In this document: piece after piece, positions 13,049 through 24,401 of the stretch
Layout: every line of letters begins with the position of its first letter
How positions within the stretch are numbered: position 1 is the stretch's first letter
The notes under the pieces: generated by a model
The model's input: only the letters and a program-made list of their open reading frames with translations
What the model was told of the DNA's origin: nothing
Database searches by the model: none
Origin: Voacanga thouarsii
Taxonomy: Eukaryota > Streptophyta > Magnoliopsida > Gentianales > Apocynaceae
Direction of reading: 5' to 3'
NCBI GenBank assembly: GCA_026120185.1
Contig: JANUWF010001635.1
Span: forward strand, 1,054,001 to 1,118,000
Length of the DNA: 64,000 nucleotides
Program-made: the position numbers and the translations under genes

Positions 13049-14684
13049 AGATCAGAACAATACTCTTTCAGTTATGTTGGAATTGCAGAAAACTGGAAGG
13101 TTCTAGCTTCCTTGTATAAATTATGAGGTTAGTTCTTCTTCAAGCTTCATCATTATTTTACGACTGCTATACAACTGTGTAGTTTCTTGCATCTATTCCA
13201 CAAGTTTACATTTCAAACAAGAGAAAATTTCAAATGATGCTAAGATATTAGAGGATACATATAGCAAAACTCTCAATGCCATTCTTTTGGTGTAGGAGTG
13301 GCAACCATTACAAAGGAAACTGGTTCTTGGACATATCTTGCCTCCCCATCTTATTCATTTTTTTTTACGATAGTGGAAGGTAATATACACAGTTTCCCCA
13401 TGAAAATATGCCTCTCTTCTTTTTGAACTGTGGAAACAGCACTCTACCTGCATGTAGTTGCTTGTTTGGTCTGGACCAGCTATCAGCTTATCGCACTGGC
13501 GAATTGCAGTTCAATTTCTGAATGGCGAAAAAACTTTCTGCTGATATTCGGATGCTGCTTCTGGACTGGCTGAAGTGTTTCCAACAAAATATTGTATATA
13601 CAATTCTGAAACACAAATGCCGCTTCGGAGCAGCTAAATTTTGTGGGAACACATGATCCTCATATGGAAAATTTGTTAGACTGTTTGCTCTTTATATGTT
13701 AGTTTGATAGTACTGTATGCTTAATTATTCCACATAAAAATGGGATTCTATTTACAAATATATATTGGTATCTATCAAATTTGGCATTTCCTGCCCGATC
13801 TCGCTGTTGAAATACCATTAATGTGCCTATTCTCTTCACAACTGTCCATATTGTCAGCTACTTGCTCAAGAACATGGTGCTAAATATTTTGCATTCTCTT
13901 ATATACGCATCTTCGAATCCCAGTCGTGTAATAATGGTCATCCAGGAATCTTGTTCGATGTTGTTGTCTACTCTTTTAAGATCTCAAGTGGATTGTATTC
14001 TATTCTGGATTCCCGATTACTTAGAATCGCTTTTTTTTCCTTCCATGCATATCAGGTTGATGAGAAAAGTCTCTATTCTACTTTAAAGAAAGTGTTACAC
14101 ACGCCTCAAGAATTCTTCTTTCTCCTTCTTCTCTCTTACATTCCCATCTATCCCTAATCACCAACATGTAATTCTCGCACCCTTTTGGCATTTGCTATTA
14201 TGCTTTGAGCAGTAAAATCCCCCCAAGCTTCATTCCCAATGGAGATTGAATTAGTCGGGCTGCTAACTGAGCTTGGGGTCTATTCTATTACATACAAGTT
14301 ATTGGTAGTCTCGGATTAATTAGAAGCTTATAACAAAAGAAATTAAGTGAAAAGAAAAAATCCTTCATAAGCAGTAGCTAAACACAAAACACATCCGACA
14401 GGCTGCAAAAGGGTTTTCGGATTGACCGTTCCGCTTTTGTAGATAAAAAACATACGGGTGCTATTCTAGGACCTAGGTTGCCCTTGAAGGTTGAAAAAAG
14501 TCAAAGCTTATAATCTTCAAGCTCATTGTTTAACTCCTCCTTTATGATTCACTACATAAGATCTTTATCACAATGGATTTGAAAATCAAGACGAGGTAAA
14601 CCAATCAAAATCTTAAAAGGAAACAAAGATCATCCGACCCAGAAAACACAGTAGAAGTCATTTGTTAGTTTTCATGCAGCAAGT
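13049..14684. other. Lipin 3' flank and spacer to the EF-hand gene
   Basis: The lipin 3' UTR starts at 13049 and probably runs several hundred bases; a 3'-UTR intron is possible at the GAG|GTTAGT site near 13128, but no poly(A) site could be fixed. The open frames at 13823-14157 overlap each other in two frames and show no family resemblance. The last 300 bases before 14685 should contain the 3' UTR of the minus-strand EF-hand gene. Nothing else was recognised. Confidence 0.45.
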
Positions 14685-14984
14685 TTAATACGTTACAAGT
14701 CTCACTCCAAAATGCTTTAGAGCAAACTCCTTAAGGTTGTTGATTTCACTATCATCGATGAATCCATCGTGGTTCTTGTCTGCAGACTTCAGCCCATCCT
14801 TGCTTTTGAAACCAGAGAACCAAACACCGGTGGCTCGCATCGCATCCCGGAGTTCTACTTGGCTTATTCTACCATCTTGGTCAGCATCAAACCTCTTTAA
14901 CCATTTCTTGAATTCTGCCAAAGTCAATTCAACCGTGCTGTCGCCGACGCCGGAAACATTTCGGATGGCACCTTTGATTGCCAT
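14685..14984 (-). CDS. Small two-EF-hand calcium-binding protein (calmodulin-like), copy 1
   Basis: A 99-residue single-exon protein predicted to bind two Ca2+ ions; probably a cytosolic or nuclear Ca2+ sensor. Two canonical EF-hand loops are complete: D33-A-D-Q-D-G-R-I-S-Q-V-E44 and D69-K-N-H-D-G-F-I-D-D-S-E80, each with Asp at positions 1 and 5, Gly at 6, Ile at 8 and Glu at 12. There is no signal peptide or membrane segment. The open frame runs upstream to 15044, but only via a GTG codon; the first ATG is at 14984, downstream of a TATA box at 15049-15055, so I start there. Its diverged duplicate lies 4.6 kb away on the same strand (19291-19587). The partner or target cannot be inferred from sequence; 'calmodulin-like' or 'polcalcin-like' are family-level names only. 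Confidence 0.85.
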   Translation of the reverse strand: MAIKGAIRNVSGVGDSTVELTLAEFKKWLKRFDADQDGRISQVELRDAMRATGVWFSGFKSKDGLKSADKNHDGFIDDSEINNLKEFALKHFGVRLVTY

Positions 14985-15048
14985 TTCTTTTGGCTTGAAA
15001 TGCTTTAACTTCAAGAACTGCAGCGAAAAACTTCGTAAATGCACTCAA

Positions 15049-15055
15049 ATATATA
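15049..15055 (-). promoter_or_regulatory. TATA box of EF-hand gene copy 1
   Basis: On the minus strand the sequence TTCTATATATTTGA contains a good plant TATA box 65-71 bases upstream of the 14984 ATG. Transcription would start about 25-30 bases downstream, giving a 5' leader of roughly 35-40 nt. The same motif in the same position precedes the second EF-hand gene, so it has been conserved since the duplication. Confidence 0.6.
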
Positions 15056-17110
15056 GAACTGTTAATGATGCTTCCATTTCGTTCTCCACTTCAAAAAAGA
15101 ATGAAAAAGACGAATCTCTAATTTTCTTCCGCGGGAATATAAGAACAGTTGTCTTAGACGATTTAAAAAGGAGGAATGTGTTTCATGTTATGAACCAAAA
15201 GATGCCAAACTAATATCCCCAATTTTATTTACATTAAGTATAGTTACATATATAACTAATCATAATTATATATATACTGTTCAAAATAATATTATTTCAC
15301 AAAAATTTAGCGTGACTTATTCAAATTAATTAGTAGATGTTATTTTTCCTGAACTATCTAAATTAGTCTGTTGTATTATTTTATTATTTTAAAGCTTGTT
15401 TAGTTATAGTTAACGATAAAGATGAATGAATTATAATCGAATAAATTATAGGAATATTTTTATAATTTGTTTAAAATATGGGGAGATAATTATAATTTGG
15501 ACAAACCTAAGAGGACAAATATTCACGAAATCTCCTAATCTTCTGATCTGTATCTCTAGCCTATGATAAGAAAAGTTATCTCTTTTTACATTTAAAAAAT
15601 AAATAATTAATAGTTTACATGTGTAAGAATTAGAAGTGGTTATAACTATGCTCCGCCATAGGTCCCTCCTTTGAGCTCCGAAATTTTTTTTTTTACCCTC
15701 TCTTGTTCAATTTCATCTCCATCAATATCGGTCAGTATCTGTCTGAATTTTAAAATAATTGTAACAAAAAAAATAAAATAATCCTGTGCATTGAGGCTAG
15801 ACTTTAATTATACATTATTAATCCTAAAGTTCTTTTATATTCTAATTTAAGTTAAGATATCAATACTCGAGAATTGAGTTGCGTAACGTGCTCATTTGAC
15901 GGTTAATATGAAAGTTTGACTAATCCAATAATCAAGATTTATTCTGGTTGTGGATCTACTTTGTTTTCATACCATTTTGTATATTTCTCAAAGAAATTTT
16001 TGTGCAAAATTATTGAAGAATTTGGAGTATACAAATTATGCATTTCCGATTCTAAATACTACATAGGTAAACTACAATTAGAAAATTTCTAAGGATGATG
16101 TTCTTAATAACAGGGTATATGGTAAATACACAAGGAAATACATTATAGCTAAGATATTGTATGACAGTTCATCAAATGAGAGAAAAGTTTGGGTCGTTTT
16201 GTGATTATTTTCATTTGGAACATAATACCAAAACAACCCATTCTGAGAATAATTTCTTTTGAAATTAAAACCTCCACTAGTCTAATTTATATTATCTACC
16301 TCTACATCTATTAAAACATCTCTCAAAAGACTACACATGATGCTGTCAAATTATAGGCTTTGAGGGAATTTGTTCCTTTTTCTTTCATGCATATGTCTTC
16401 ACCACAATTGAGCCCTACGTGTTCTATCTTATGATGGTAGAATCATATTCAATACGATTACATGATAATTATTTAAATTGTATTAAATCTGCATGGTAAT
16501 TTTTTAATGAAAATTTTATTTTTATCAATTATTATTATATGAATAATCTTTTTCCTTTTGTTTCTCTCGATAGCTAAGAAGTCTATTCGTAAGTGTTCAA
16601 TCTAGCCAGACAATTAACCAAACCATGAAAACAGAGAAATAGAAAAGGGACAAGAAAAAACAAGTTTTTGTTGCTACATGTTATACGTTTATTTCAAGAA
16701 CCATATCTCATTTACAAAGTCTGATTAAGTACTCAAGCTGAACAAACAACCTAATCAGTCAATAAAAGCAAACATATGAACAGAGTTCTGAAACCAATCT
16801 TCCCGGCGGTCACCTCAACCATATTAGGCAATAAATGATGGAAAATGAATTTCAAATCAAACAAAAAACAAGGTATCTGTGGTTTTTTTTTTTAATTCTT
16901 AGAAATTATCTTCTTAACAAATAAATTTTAACATAATCCTATATATGACTTGGTTAAATAAAAATTGAATATTCATTTATTTAGTGTCTATTTAGCGATC
17001 GATATATTAGAAAAGATAAACAAATTATTTTTTTAAAATGTAGTTGCGAATTGCTAATAGGTCGTTATTCATTAGCAATCGAAAAAAATTATTATCTAAA
17101 AGATTAAAAG

Positions 17111-17116
<6 letters not shown>

Positions 17117-17162
<46 letters not shown>
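17117..17162. repeat. Compound microsatellite (TA)n(TG)n
   Basis: An uninterrupted TA dinucleotide run passes directly into a TG run, about 46 bp in total. Confidence 0.9.
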
Positions 17163-17163
<1 letters not shown>

Positions 17164-18647
17164 CTAATTTGTTGTTATTTAGCTCCTATTATTTGCACAA
17201 AAATTGTTTTATGATCAATTGGTAATGAAAATGCGATCAGTCAGAAATCAACCGCTAAAAATGATCACAAAATGCGATGTTTCTTGTAATGTGATAATTA
17301 ATGGAGTGATGACTATTTCTTTCTTTAAAGTTAAAGTCATTCACGATGTGTTATATGACCCTAATACCCATATAAAAAGGTTCCAATTAGTAAAATCTCA
17401 CTAAATTTTATAAAGCATCTTCTACTTCTTGGTATGGGAATTCAATTTCAATTTTTCATGTGTTCTAAAGAACATGGTATGTCAATACCAAATCCATACC
17501 GCAATTTGATTGATGTTTGCTTCTGAGACAGGTTTATGTGAAAGTATAAAATATAAAACATAAATTACTTTTTCCATTTTAAAATAATTATAAGTTTAGA
17601 TTGTTTTTTTTCTAAATGTTTGTCAACTTAAAATTTTAATGTATTTATTTGTCTTTTTCCACTTACACCATAATCCTATTTATATCACTACTTCACTAGA
17701 CTACAATAATTAATTTTTCAATTTCAAAAAGTGATAGCATATACAGTATTTTTATCTTATAGTTAAAAAGTTTTTAATAACTTCCTTAATTATTGTGAAA
17801 AAAACTTTAAACGTCGATTATTTCAAAATAAAGGTAATAAATTACTTAAGGGTAATATATATAGGTTGTATTTTAACACCTTTTGCCTTTTCTTACCTTC
17901 ATTATGTTTGATGATGGTTTAATGTTAGACATTACTATTTGAATATATTCCCTCCAAAGTACAACTAAATAAGAACTAGTTTTGATATATTCTTTAGGGT
18001 TCAATTGGCATAAAAGAATACTTTAGGGAGCTAACTTGATATGATTTCTATTATGCAGTGTGGGATGCGATGATTCCGAATTTTCTTTATTCTCATATCT
18101 TTAAAAGTTTACAGATCAGGTATGTAAATAGACCTTTTAAAATTGTGGATAAAATCATATAACATTAATCAAAACAAGATTGTATTGTGCGAGTTAATCA
18201 AAATGTGCTTGTTAATATAAATATTTAATGGTTATTAATATTTATATTTATCATTAGATGATTTCATTGTATCCCCTGCAAAAATTTATTCATAGTATGG
18301 CTGTAAGAATGACAACGGGGCGGGCTTAGCGGGGGATTAGAAATCCTGACCTCAGCTCGCCACCCCTCATTAATTGTTCTTTGGCCACGGTCCATTCCCA
18401 ACACTGGAAAAGGTGGAGATCTTCGTTCCCAACCTATCGGAGATAATATAATCTCTAATCCTAACCCAACAAGAAAGCAGTGGCTCAACTGGGCACAATG
18501 GTGAATTAAATTTAAAATTTCCTAATTGGACTTAAAGTTAAAAAATAAAATAAAAATATGTAAAAAAATAAAATATATTCACCATTAAAATTTCAATATA
18601 ATTACAATAACATGAATCAAACAAAACAACAAAAATATCTTATGCAT

Positions 18648-18684
18648 AATATATATATGTATATATATATATATATATATATAC
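18648..18684. repeat. (TA)n microsatellite in a wider TA-rich stretch
   Basis: A TA run with one TG interruption, inside about 300 bp (18640-18920) made largely of TATA/ATAT words. It lies between the two GC-rich islands. Confidence 0.8.
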
Positions 18685-19290
18685 GATTTGACTGTACTTA
18701 TATTATATATATTTATATATGTATAATATATATAAGAATATTTAATACAATAATACATATAAAAATATAAATATTTTATATTTACTTATTTATGTATACA
18801 CACTTATATACTTATATACTAATTATATTATATATATTTATATAATTAAAATTCTAATATAAATTATATATATGTATAAATATAATCTACTATACATATA
18901 ATTATATATATATAGATAATGAGGGTGAGGCGGGCCGAGGAATGGAGCTGGCCCGGCCCCTCCCCTACATAAATTGGAAAATTCTTCATCTAGTAGGGTT
19001 GGATCGTGATAAATTCTCAATTTAAGCGAAAAAATTAACGTTCCTATATATGTAAGAGTTTAAAACTAGCCATCAAACAAGATTTGGCTCATTTATGTAC
19101 AGAAACAGAAGCCAAAAACATGCAACGATGCAAACACTGAGAAACAAGACAACCTATGTAGAGGCCAGGCAACAGTCGACTACTCCAGCACCCTATCCAC
19201 TTTAGTCTTCAAGGCTGGGGAAAAATAACTGGGACCTTGAATCTATGACAAAAAACAAAAGCACACAAACAAATTACAAGGGAAGTTAAT

Positions 19291-19587
19291 TTAGTATGTC
19301 ACAATTATGATACCAAGATGCTCTAGGGCAAAATCTTTGAGGTAGCGGATTTCACTATCGTCGATGTATCCGTTGCCGTTCTTGTCTGCAGCCTTCAGTC
19401 CTTTCCTGCCTCTCAATGTCGAGAACCAAACCCCGCCGGCACGGATAGCTTCCCGGAGTTCTTCTTTGCTTATCCGTCCATCTTCGTCTGCGTCAAACTT
19501 CTTTAACCACTTCTTGAAGTCTTCCAAACTCATTTCATATTTCCCATCATCGGAAATGTACCGGGCATAATTATTTCTGATCACCAT
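19291..19587 (-). CDS. Small two-EF-hand calcium-binding protein (calmodulin-like), copy 2
   Basis: A 98-residue single-exon duplicate of the gene at 14685-14984. Both EF loops are intact: D32-A-D-E-D-G-R-I-S-K-E-E43 and D68-K-N-G-N-G-Y-I-D-D-S-E79; loop 2 has Asn at position 5 where copy 1 has Asp. The two proteins share the FKKWLK-FDAD, GGVWFS/TGVWFS, GLK-ADKN and IDDSEI blocks and the VTY C-terminus, but differ strongly in the first 18 residues. An in-frame ATG also exists at 19650 (119 aa). I prefer 19587 because a TATA box lies at 19655-19661, so transcription should start near 19627, downstream of 19650, and because the shorter protein matches the length of copy 1. The N-terminus is therefore inferred, while the EF-hand core is seen directly. 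Confidence 0.85.
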   Translation of the reverse strand: MVIRNNYARYISDDGKYEMSLEDFKKWLKKFDADEDGRISKEELREAIRAGGVWFSTLRGRKGLKAADKNGNGYIDDSEIRYLKDFALEHLGIIIVTY

Positions 19588-19654
19588 TTCTCTTAGAAAG
19601 TTGGAAATGGTTAAGTTTGGAGGACCCCGAAGAAAGGCTTGCCATTGCATTCAA

Positions 19655-19661
19655 ATATATA
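19655..19661 (-). promoter_or_regulatory. TATA box of EF-hand gene copy 2
   Basis: On the minus strand the sequence CTATATATTTGA matches the box before copy 1 base for base, and both are followed by GCA or a close variant. It lies about 70 bases upstream of the 19587 ATG and only 5 bases upstream of the alternative ATG at 19650, which supports the shorter start. Confidence 0.6.
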
Positions 19662-19876
19662 GAAGCTAGTTAATTCATTAAGAGTAGCTTGAATTCCGAA
19701 CTTTCTTCAGGAATAAGAATCAAATAAAGTGGTCTAAAACGTGCAACACCAATGCGATGCAATTATTGTTATCCAAGTATATTGACCAAGACTTGCAAAT
19801 AACTGAGAGCAAAGGAATGGGTGTACTCCTCTGCTTTCATTTTCGAATTGATTATGAGTTGTAACAGGAATCAAAT

Positions 19877-20284
19877 ATGGTTAGATTTTGCGCGCTTTCA
19901 GCCGCGAAACCCTACTTCTTGTACGGCTCGGATCCCCGCTCAGAGCCCATCCCTCAGCCCGTCGCATGCCCACCTTCACTTAACTTGTTGCCACAATCGA
20001 GCTTGGTCTTTGATCAGTGGCCTATTGGGTATCAAACTTTCAAGAAGTGGGAGGGCGAAACTTTTGGACAGCAAAGAGGAGAAATAAAAACCCTGAAAAC
20101 AGAGCTCAGACTGTGTTCTTTTTCTAACTTAAATCCTCAGTTGAAAGGGGTTAAGGCAGAGGCAGTCGGCGGTGGTGGAGCTGCCATATTAGACTTTGTT
20201 TCGTATTTTTATGATATAAATTATAAACAATTGATTAAAAAAATCATCCTCCATACCCTTTTTTGGGTGATAATTATATATTAA
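19877..20284 (+). CDS. Unrecognised open frame with a GC-rich first half (doubtful)
   Basis: I do not recognise this 135-codon frame. The first 60 or so codons (19877-20060) are clearly richer in GC than their surroundings, use codons such as GCG, CCC and TCG, and are Pro/Ser-rich (for example SDPRSEPIPQPVACPP). The second half returns to AT-rich sequence and ends in a hydrophobic low-complexity tail, as if the frame reads through a former exon border into non-coding DNA. It could be the remains of a first exon, a captured gene piece or chance. No domain, signal peptide or splice partner was found. Confidence 0.15.
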   Translation: MVRFCALSAAKPYFLYGSDPRSEPIPQPVACPPSLNLLPQSSLVFDQWPIGYQTFKKWEGETFGQQRGEIKTLKTELRLCSFSNLNPQLKGVKAEAVGGGGAAILDFVSYFYDINYKQLIKKIILHTLFWVIIIY

Positions 20285-20744
20285 AAAGGAAAGAGAAAGA
20301 TAAGAAAATGGAAATAAAGGATGAATTTTGACGGGGTAGGGATATTGAAAAGTGTTTACACAGAGTAATGGTTATTTATAGAAACAACGGTTACAATTTA
20401 TATGGACCATAATGTATTCAAAATGTCAAATTTTCACTTTTCATCATTTCATTATTTTTTTTAAACAAAAAATGTATATGAATGTTGTCTTTTTGTTGGA
20501 AATATTTTGCTTGGATTTTTTTATTCTTTGGACCAAAAATTGTTTCCTGATATGTTATTATTATTATTATTATTTTATATTACACCAAATTGTATCGTTG
20601 GAAAAGGAAATGATCGTTGCTTCGTGAAGGAAAAAAAGAAGACCGTTAATAACTTAATTGTGAAACAGATGTTCCACTATAAATATAATGAAGCTCTACA
20701 TGGAGATAAAAAATCACACCAAATTTCTTCTACTTCTTGCAGCT

Positions 20745-20984
20745 ATGGATCCCAATCAGTATAATCTCAATTCTTTCCTTAATTTCATGCAAAATTCTCA
20801 AGCAAATACATCGTCATCTCCAAGCAGATTTGGTTGAGCATATATGGTTTATAAAGTTGTATAATTAGAGTAGAGAATTATAAAAAGTAAAAAAAATAAT
20901 GTGTAATAGTAGATTTATCAAAAAATAATTAAAAATGTATATAGATGCAACTCTAATGGATTGCACCGTTGGAGTTGGTCTAAG
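20745..20984 (+). mobile_element. PIF/Harbinger-like remnant: start of ORF1 and a right terminus
   Basis: A 30-codon frame at 20745-20837 begins MDPNQYNLNSFLNFMQNSQ. This resembles the N-terminus of the Myb/SANT-like ORF1 proteins carried by plant PIF/Harbinger elements. It is preceded by a TATA-like CTATAAATATA. About 100 bp after its stop the sequence ends in GCACCGTTGGAGTTGGTCTAAG, whose inverse resembles the TTAGACCAACTCC type of Harbinger terminus. The transposase and a matching left terminus were not found, so this is a deletion derivative or fragment. Recognition rests on remembered family features, not on a search. Confidence 0.35.
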
Positions 20985-22489
20985 GCATGCAATAGGCCGA
21001 GGGACAGGCTCCGAGCCTTTCACGTCCTAGGTTATTTAGGAAAATACTTAGATTCGGTCTAAATTATCGTTTCAAATATTATATTATGTGTAATAAAAAT
21101 TATATATATATATATATTTTAAAATATAATATTTTAAATAATAATTCACGTGCTTTCCGGATCCTGATTCCCTTTTTTGTTTGTTGGTCCATTTCCGGTA
21201 TTCATTTGCCTTCTAATACGTACCGACCATCCAAAGGTGCCGGGGAGAAAGTATCCAATCAAATACTACCAGCTTTTTGAAAAGCTGAGAGCAAGAAAGA
21301 TAGAGAAGGATTTGGACGAATTTGAATAAATATGGGATGCTGTAATATTTATCAAATAGAAAGTATCCAATCAAACACCACCTTTTTTGGTCTTTTCCCT
21401 TGTCCGAAATTTTTTTGGATTGGGGACCGTTTAAGTTAAGTGTGAAACTTCTATTATTCAAATTAAGAAAAATAAAAATTAAAGGGTAATAAAGATGATT
21501 ACATTTTAAAAAAAATTCAGTAAAATAACTTCAATTTTACTATATCGAAACATATTTATCATATTGTTCATACAATCTAATTAGCTGTACAAATAGTGAA
21601 TATCATGATAAATATTTATAATTGATAATGTAATTCTACCGTTTGAATTCAATTTCTTCTAATCAAGTGGCTTAGGAGTTGGAGTCGCACAAGTACTAGT
21701 GCATTCATTTCACTGAAGTAATTAGAAAAAAAAATTAAATTATTTAAAATAAAATATATATTGATAATTTTAGTACTAAAATAATTTCATTTTGATGATA
21801 TATTAGCATATATACATTCGTTACTGATATGTATAAGTGAATAGATATGGAAATCTATGTTCATATCATTGCAATGGTACGTCTTTGCAATAAGATTCAG
21901 AAAATTCAATCTGATCAAGAAGCATTCACGGGATATCTTTGCAATAAAAGGCTTGATATATGATAAATACAGAATCCTACGTATGCATGCACTTCCACGG
22001 AATCTTTGCTTTTCCGTCAAAAAAGAGAGAAAAAGAAGAGTAAAGAAAAACACTTGATTCCAACAAAGCCAAGAATGTGCTCCCAATTATTAAATTAAGG
22101 ACTATTAAAACTATTTAATTTAATTTCTTTAAATTTAAATATTTTATTTTAACTAGACACAGAGTATTTAGTTACAAATAAATTATTATTATTAATAATT
22201 AAAACTGTAATAGTGAGACTCATGAAACTTATATTACTTAAAGTGTAGAAGGTTAGGTTTAAAAGTTTATAGAGATAATATATTTATTTTTAAATGTTGC
22301 AAAGTGAAGATATGGATAATTCATTTCAGACGGGAATGATTCTGCGTCAACAACATTAATTTATGGTTACCATTCCTTTGTAAACACTACTTTTGTTGAC
22401 AATGAGGATCTCACTTGCCCCCACATCACATATAGATATGATAGATTCATCCGCATTCTAACTTATTTTTATCTAAAAACTCGTATAGT
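20985..22489. other. AT-rich DNA with no recognised gene
   Basis: No supported gene or RNA. A short direct repeat, AAAGTATCCAATCAAA, occurs at about 21249 and 21359, some 110 bp apart. The open frames here are low-complexity and overlap on both strands. Confidence 0.45.
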
Positions 22490-24401
22490 TTAGTTGGTAC
22501 ACAAGAAAGTAATGTTACGAAATCTATATTTTAAAAGAATGAATTCAAAAAATATAACTCCGAATAGATTATATTCCTCCGTAGCTCAAGTTGCAGTATC
22601 AAACCTTACTTGAACCTTAATAGCCTTTAGCAAGCAAGTTAGCTATAGGCTTCACTCTAAGAACCAAGGAAGGGTCGTAATATTGGGTATCTAAGACTCG
22701 TATCCTATACGGCGCAGCAGAAAATAAAATGAGATACCCTTCCAGGACCCGTCTATGTGTGGAAAACAAGACATAAAGAGAGTAAAGGTGACAACTTTTA
22801 CCTTTAGGTGATCGTCCGAAGAACAAAATTTTCTTCTTCAAGTTGAGGCGCGATCCAGCAATTCACATGATCAACCTCCACGAGAGTTAGACGTCTAACC
22901 ACTATAATTACAGTGTGTGATTATCTCTAACAGTAATCCATACAGAAGAATACTCAAGCACCAAAATTTCTGTACTAGCAGATACAATAATGGCGGCTAG
23001 GGTTCTCTCGTTTTCAGCAAAACAAGAGGGAGAGAGAAGAAGGAAAAAACGTATGACTTGGCTGGGGATTTCGTCTATCTCATCAGCTAGGGTTTTCGTG
23101 TGTTATATCTACTATATATCACACGAAATTCCCTTTCCAAAACTGAGAATTCTAATCCTATTAGAATTCCCTATTGTAATTAGAAACATCAAATTCTCAC
23201 AATTACAACTTAGGCTACAAATTATAATTGATTATAATTTGTCCACAATAACTTTTATTTCTCTCAATTAACCCCACAATGTTATTATAAAACGTCTTGA
23301 GTATATAATCATCTATTGTGTGTGACCTATTACGTTTCTCGGTCAATTGGTAGAGAATATGAATTAATCCAAACGTCTTTGAGATTAATAATCCATAACT
23401 AATTAGAATTAATCCTATTAATTCTAATCAGGATTGGTTTATTAATTCATCAATTAATAAACCCATATTCCCAGATCATGAGCGCTATCTAGCAACACAT
23501 CATGACCACCCAAGAGTCCAGGAAGTCAAGTGGCTTGACATGAACCCTTCAATAACAAATTTCAATGCAATTAACTTCTTTCACCATACAATATCTCATT
23601 CGGTTTGGAGTACGAAATTAGTGCCAACTCCCTCCAGAATTAATTCTGACCCGAATACAATAGTACTTGTAACTAGGAACCCACTACTTTAGGTGTGTAT
23701 CAATTGGAATTGTTTCCAATACACAATCGCCCTGGCCAAGGACTTTCGAGTAATAATTCCTACAAGTGGCATTGAGATATTCGCCCCTACTATTAGGAGT
23801 GGTGGATCCTTTATTGACCCTCTCAACTACTTTCGTTTACCTCACAATGTACCCAATATCCATCCTATAGGCGGCCCTCGATCGAGCTCCGGAGATTAGA
23901 ATCAAAGTACAAAGCTCAGCAAACAAAGTACCTTGGAGATCTCAAGTCTAAGGATACTTGCACGTTTGCTATATTGAGATTATATCACTAGCACTAAATA
24001 GTTATCCATGCGATTATCTCAAAGCTAGGTCATCCAATGAACTTGTTCCATTAACAAGCATCCATGTGTTAACTTTGAGTATCTCAATATTCACGGTTAT
24101 GAGAACCACCGCTTGATCAAATCAGGAAGTCTAACACATGTTAGTTTTAACGCATTAATGATGTCCTGTCTCATTAATACTATGACTAGGGACTATTTAA
24201 GTACCAACACCATCCAGAGTAGTAAGAATCTCATATCATAATCTCTATCATGATTTCCTTAACACAGTGTTGTACTAGGGACTTTATCGAACAATTATAT
24301 TACTTAAAATAAACAAAAGAAACTGTAAGATAAATAATGTCTTTTATTAAAATAAAATGTGTCATATCCAATGTACAAGTGATTGCCTCTAGGGCACAAC
24401 A
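22490..24401 (-). mobile_element. Probable large solo LTR or LTR fragment (Copia-type), minus orientation
   Basis: Read on the minus strand, the right border begins TGTTGTGCCCTAGAGGCAA, which resembles the start of a class of long plant Copia LTRs known to me. The 1.9 kb that follows is non-coding and less AT-rich than its flanks. Near the other side, CTGCTGCGCCGTATAGG also resembles the inner part of such LTRs. The left border (around 22490-22590) is not fixed, and I found no matching 5-bp target duplication, so it may be truncated. No gag or pol sequence is attached. Confidence 0.45.

Larger units (their letters stand above)
15060..19290. other. AT-rich intergenic DNA between the two EF-hand genes
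   Basis: No gene was recognised. The stretch holds two microsatellites (listed separately) and two GC-rich islands, 18310-18480 and 18925-18970, with runs such as GGGGCGGGC and GGCCCGGCCCC. Such islands inside AT-rich plant DNA usually mark old repeat families, but I could not find ends or target duplications. The open frame at 17204-17404 has no family resemblance. About 140 bp before 19291 is probably the 3' UTR of the second EF-hand gene. Confidence 0.5.

Noticed and set aside
14737..15213. 158-codon plus-strand open frame
   Set aside because: It overlaps the EF-hand gene in antisense; the minus-strand frame carries two perfect EF loops.
17204..17404. 66-codon frame near the TA/TG microsatellite
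   Set aside because: No recognisable domain and composition of the surrounding intergenic DNA.
19588..19650. Longer N-terminus for EF-hand copy 2 from ATG 19650
   Set aside because: A TATA box five bases upstream makes it unlikely to be transcribed; kept only as an alternative.
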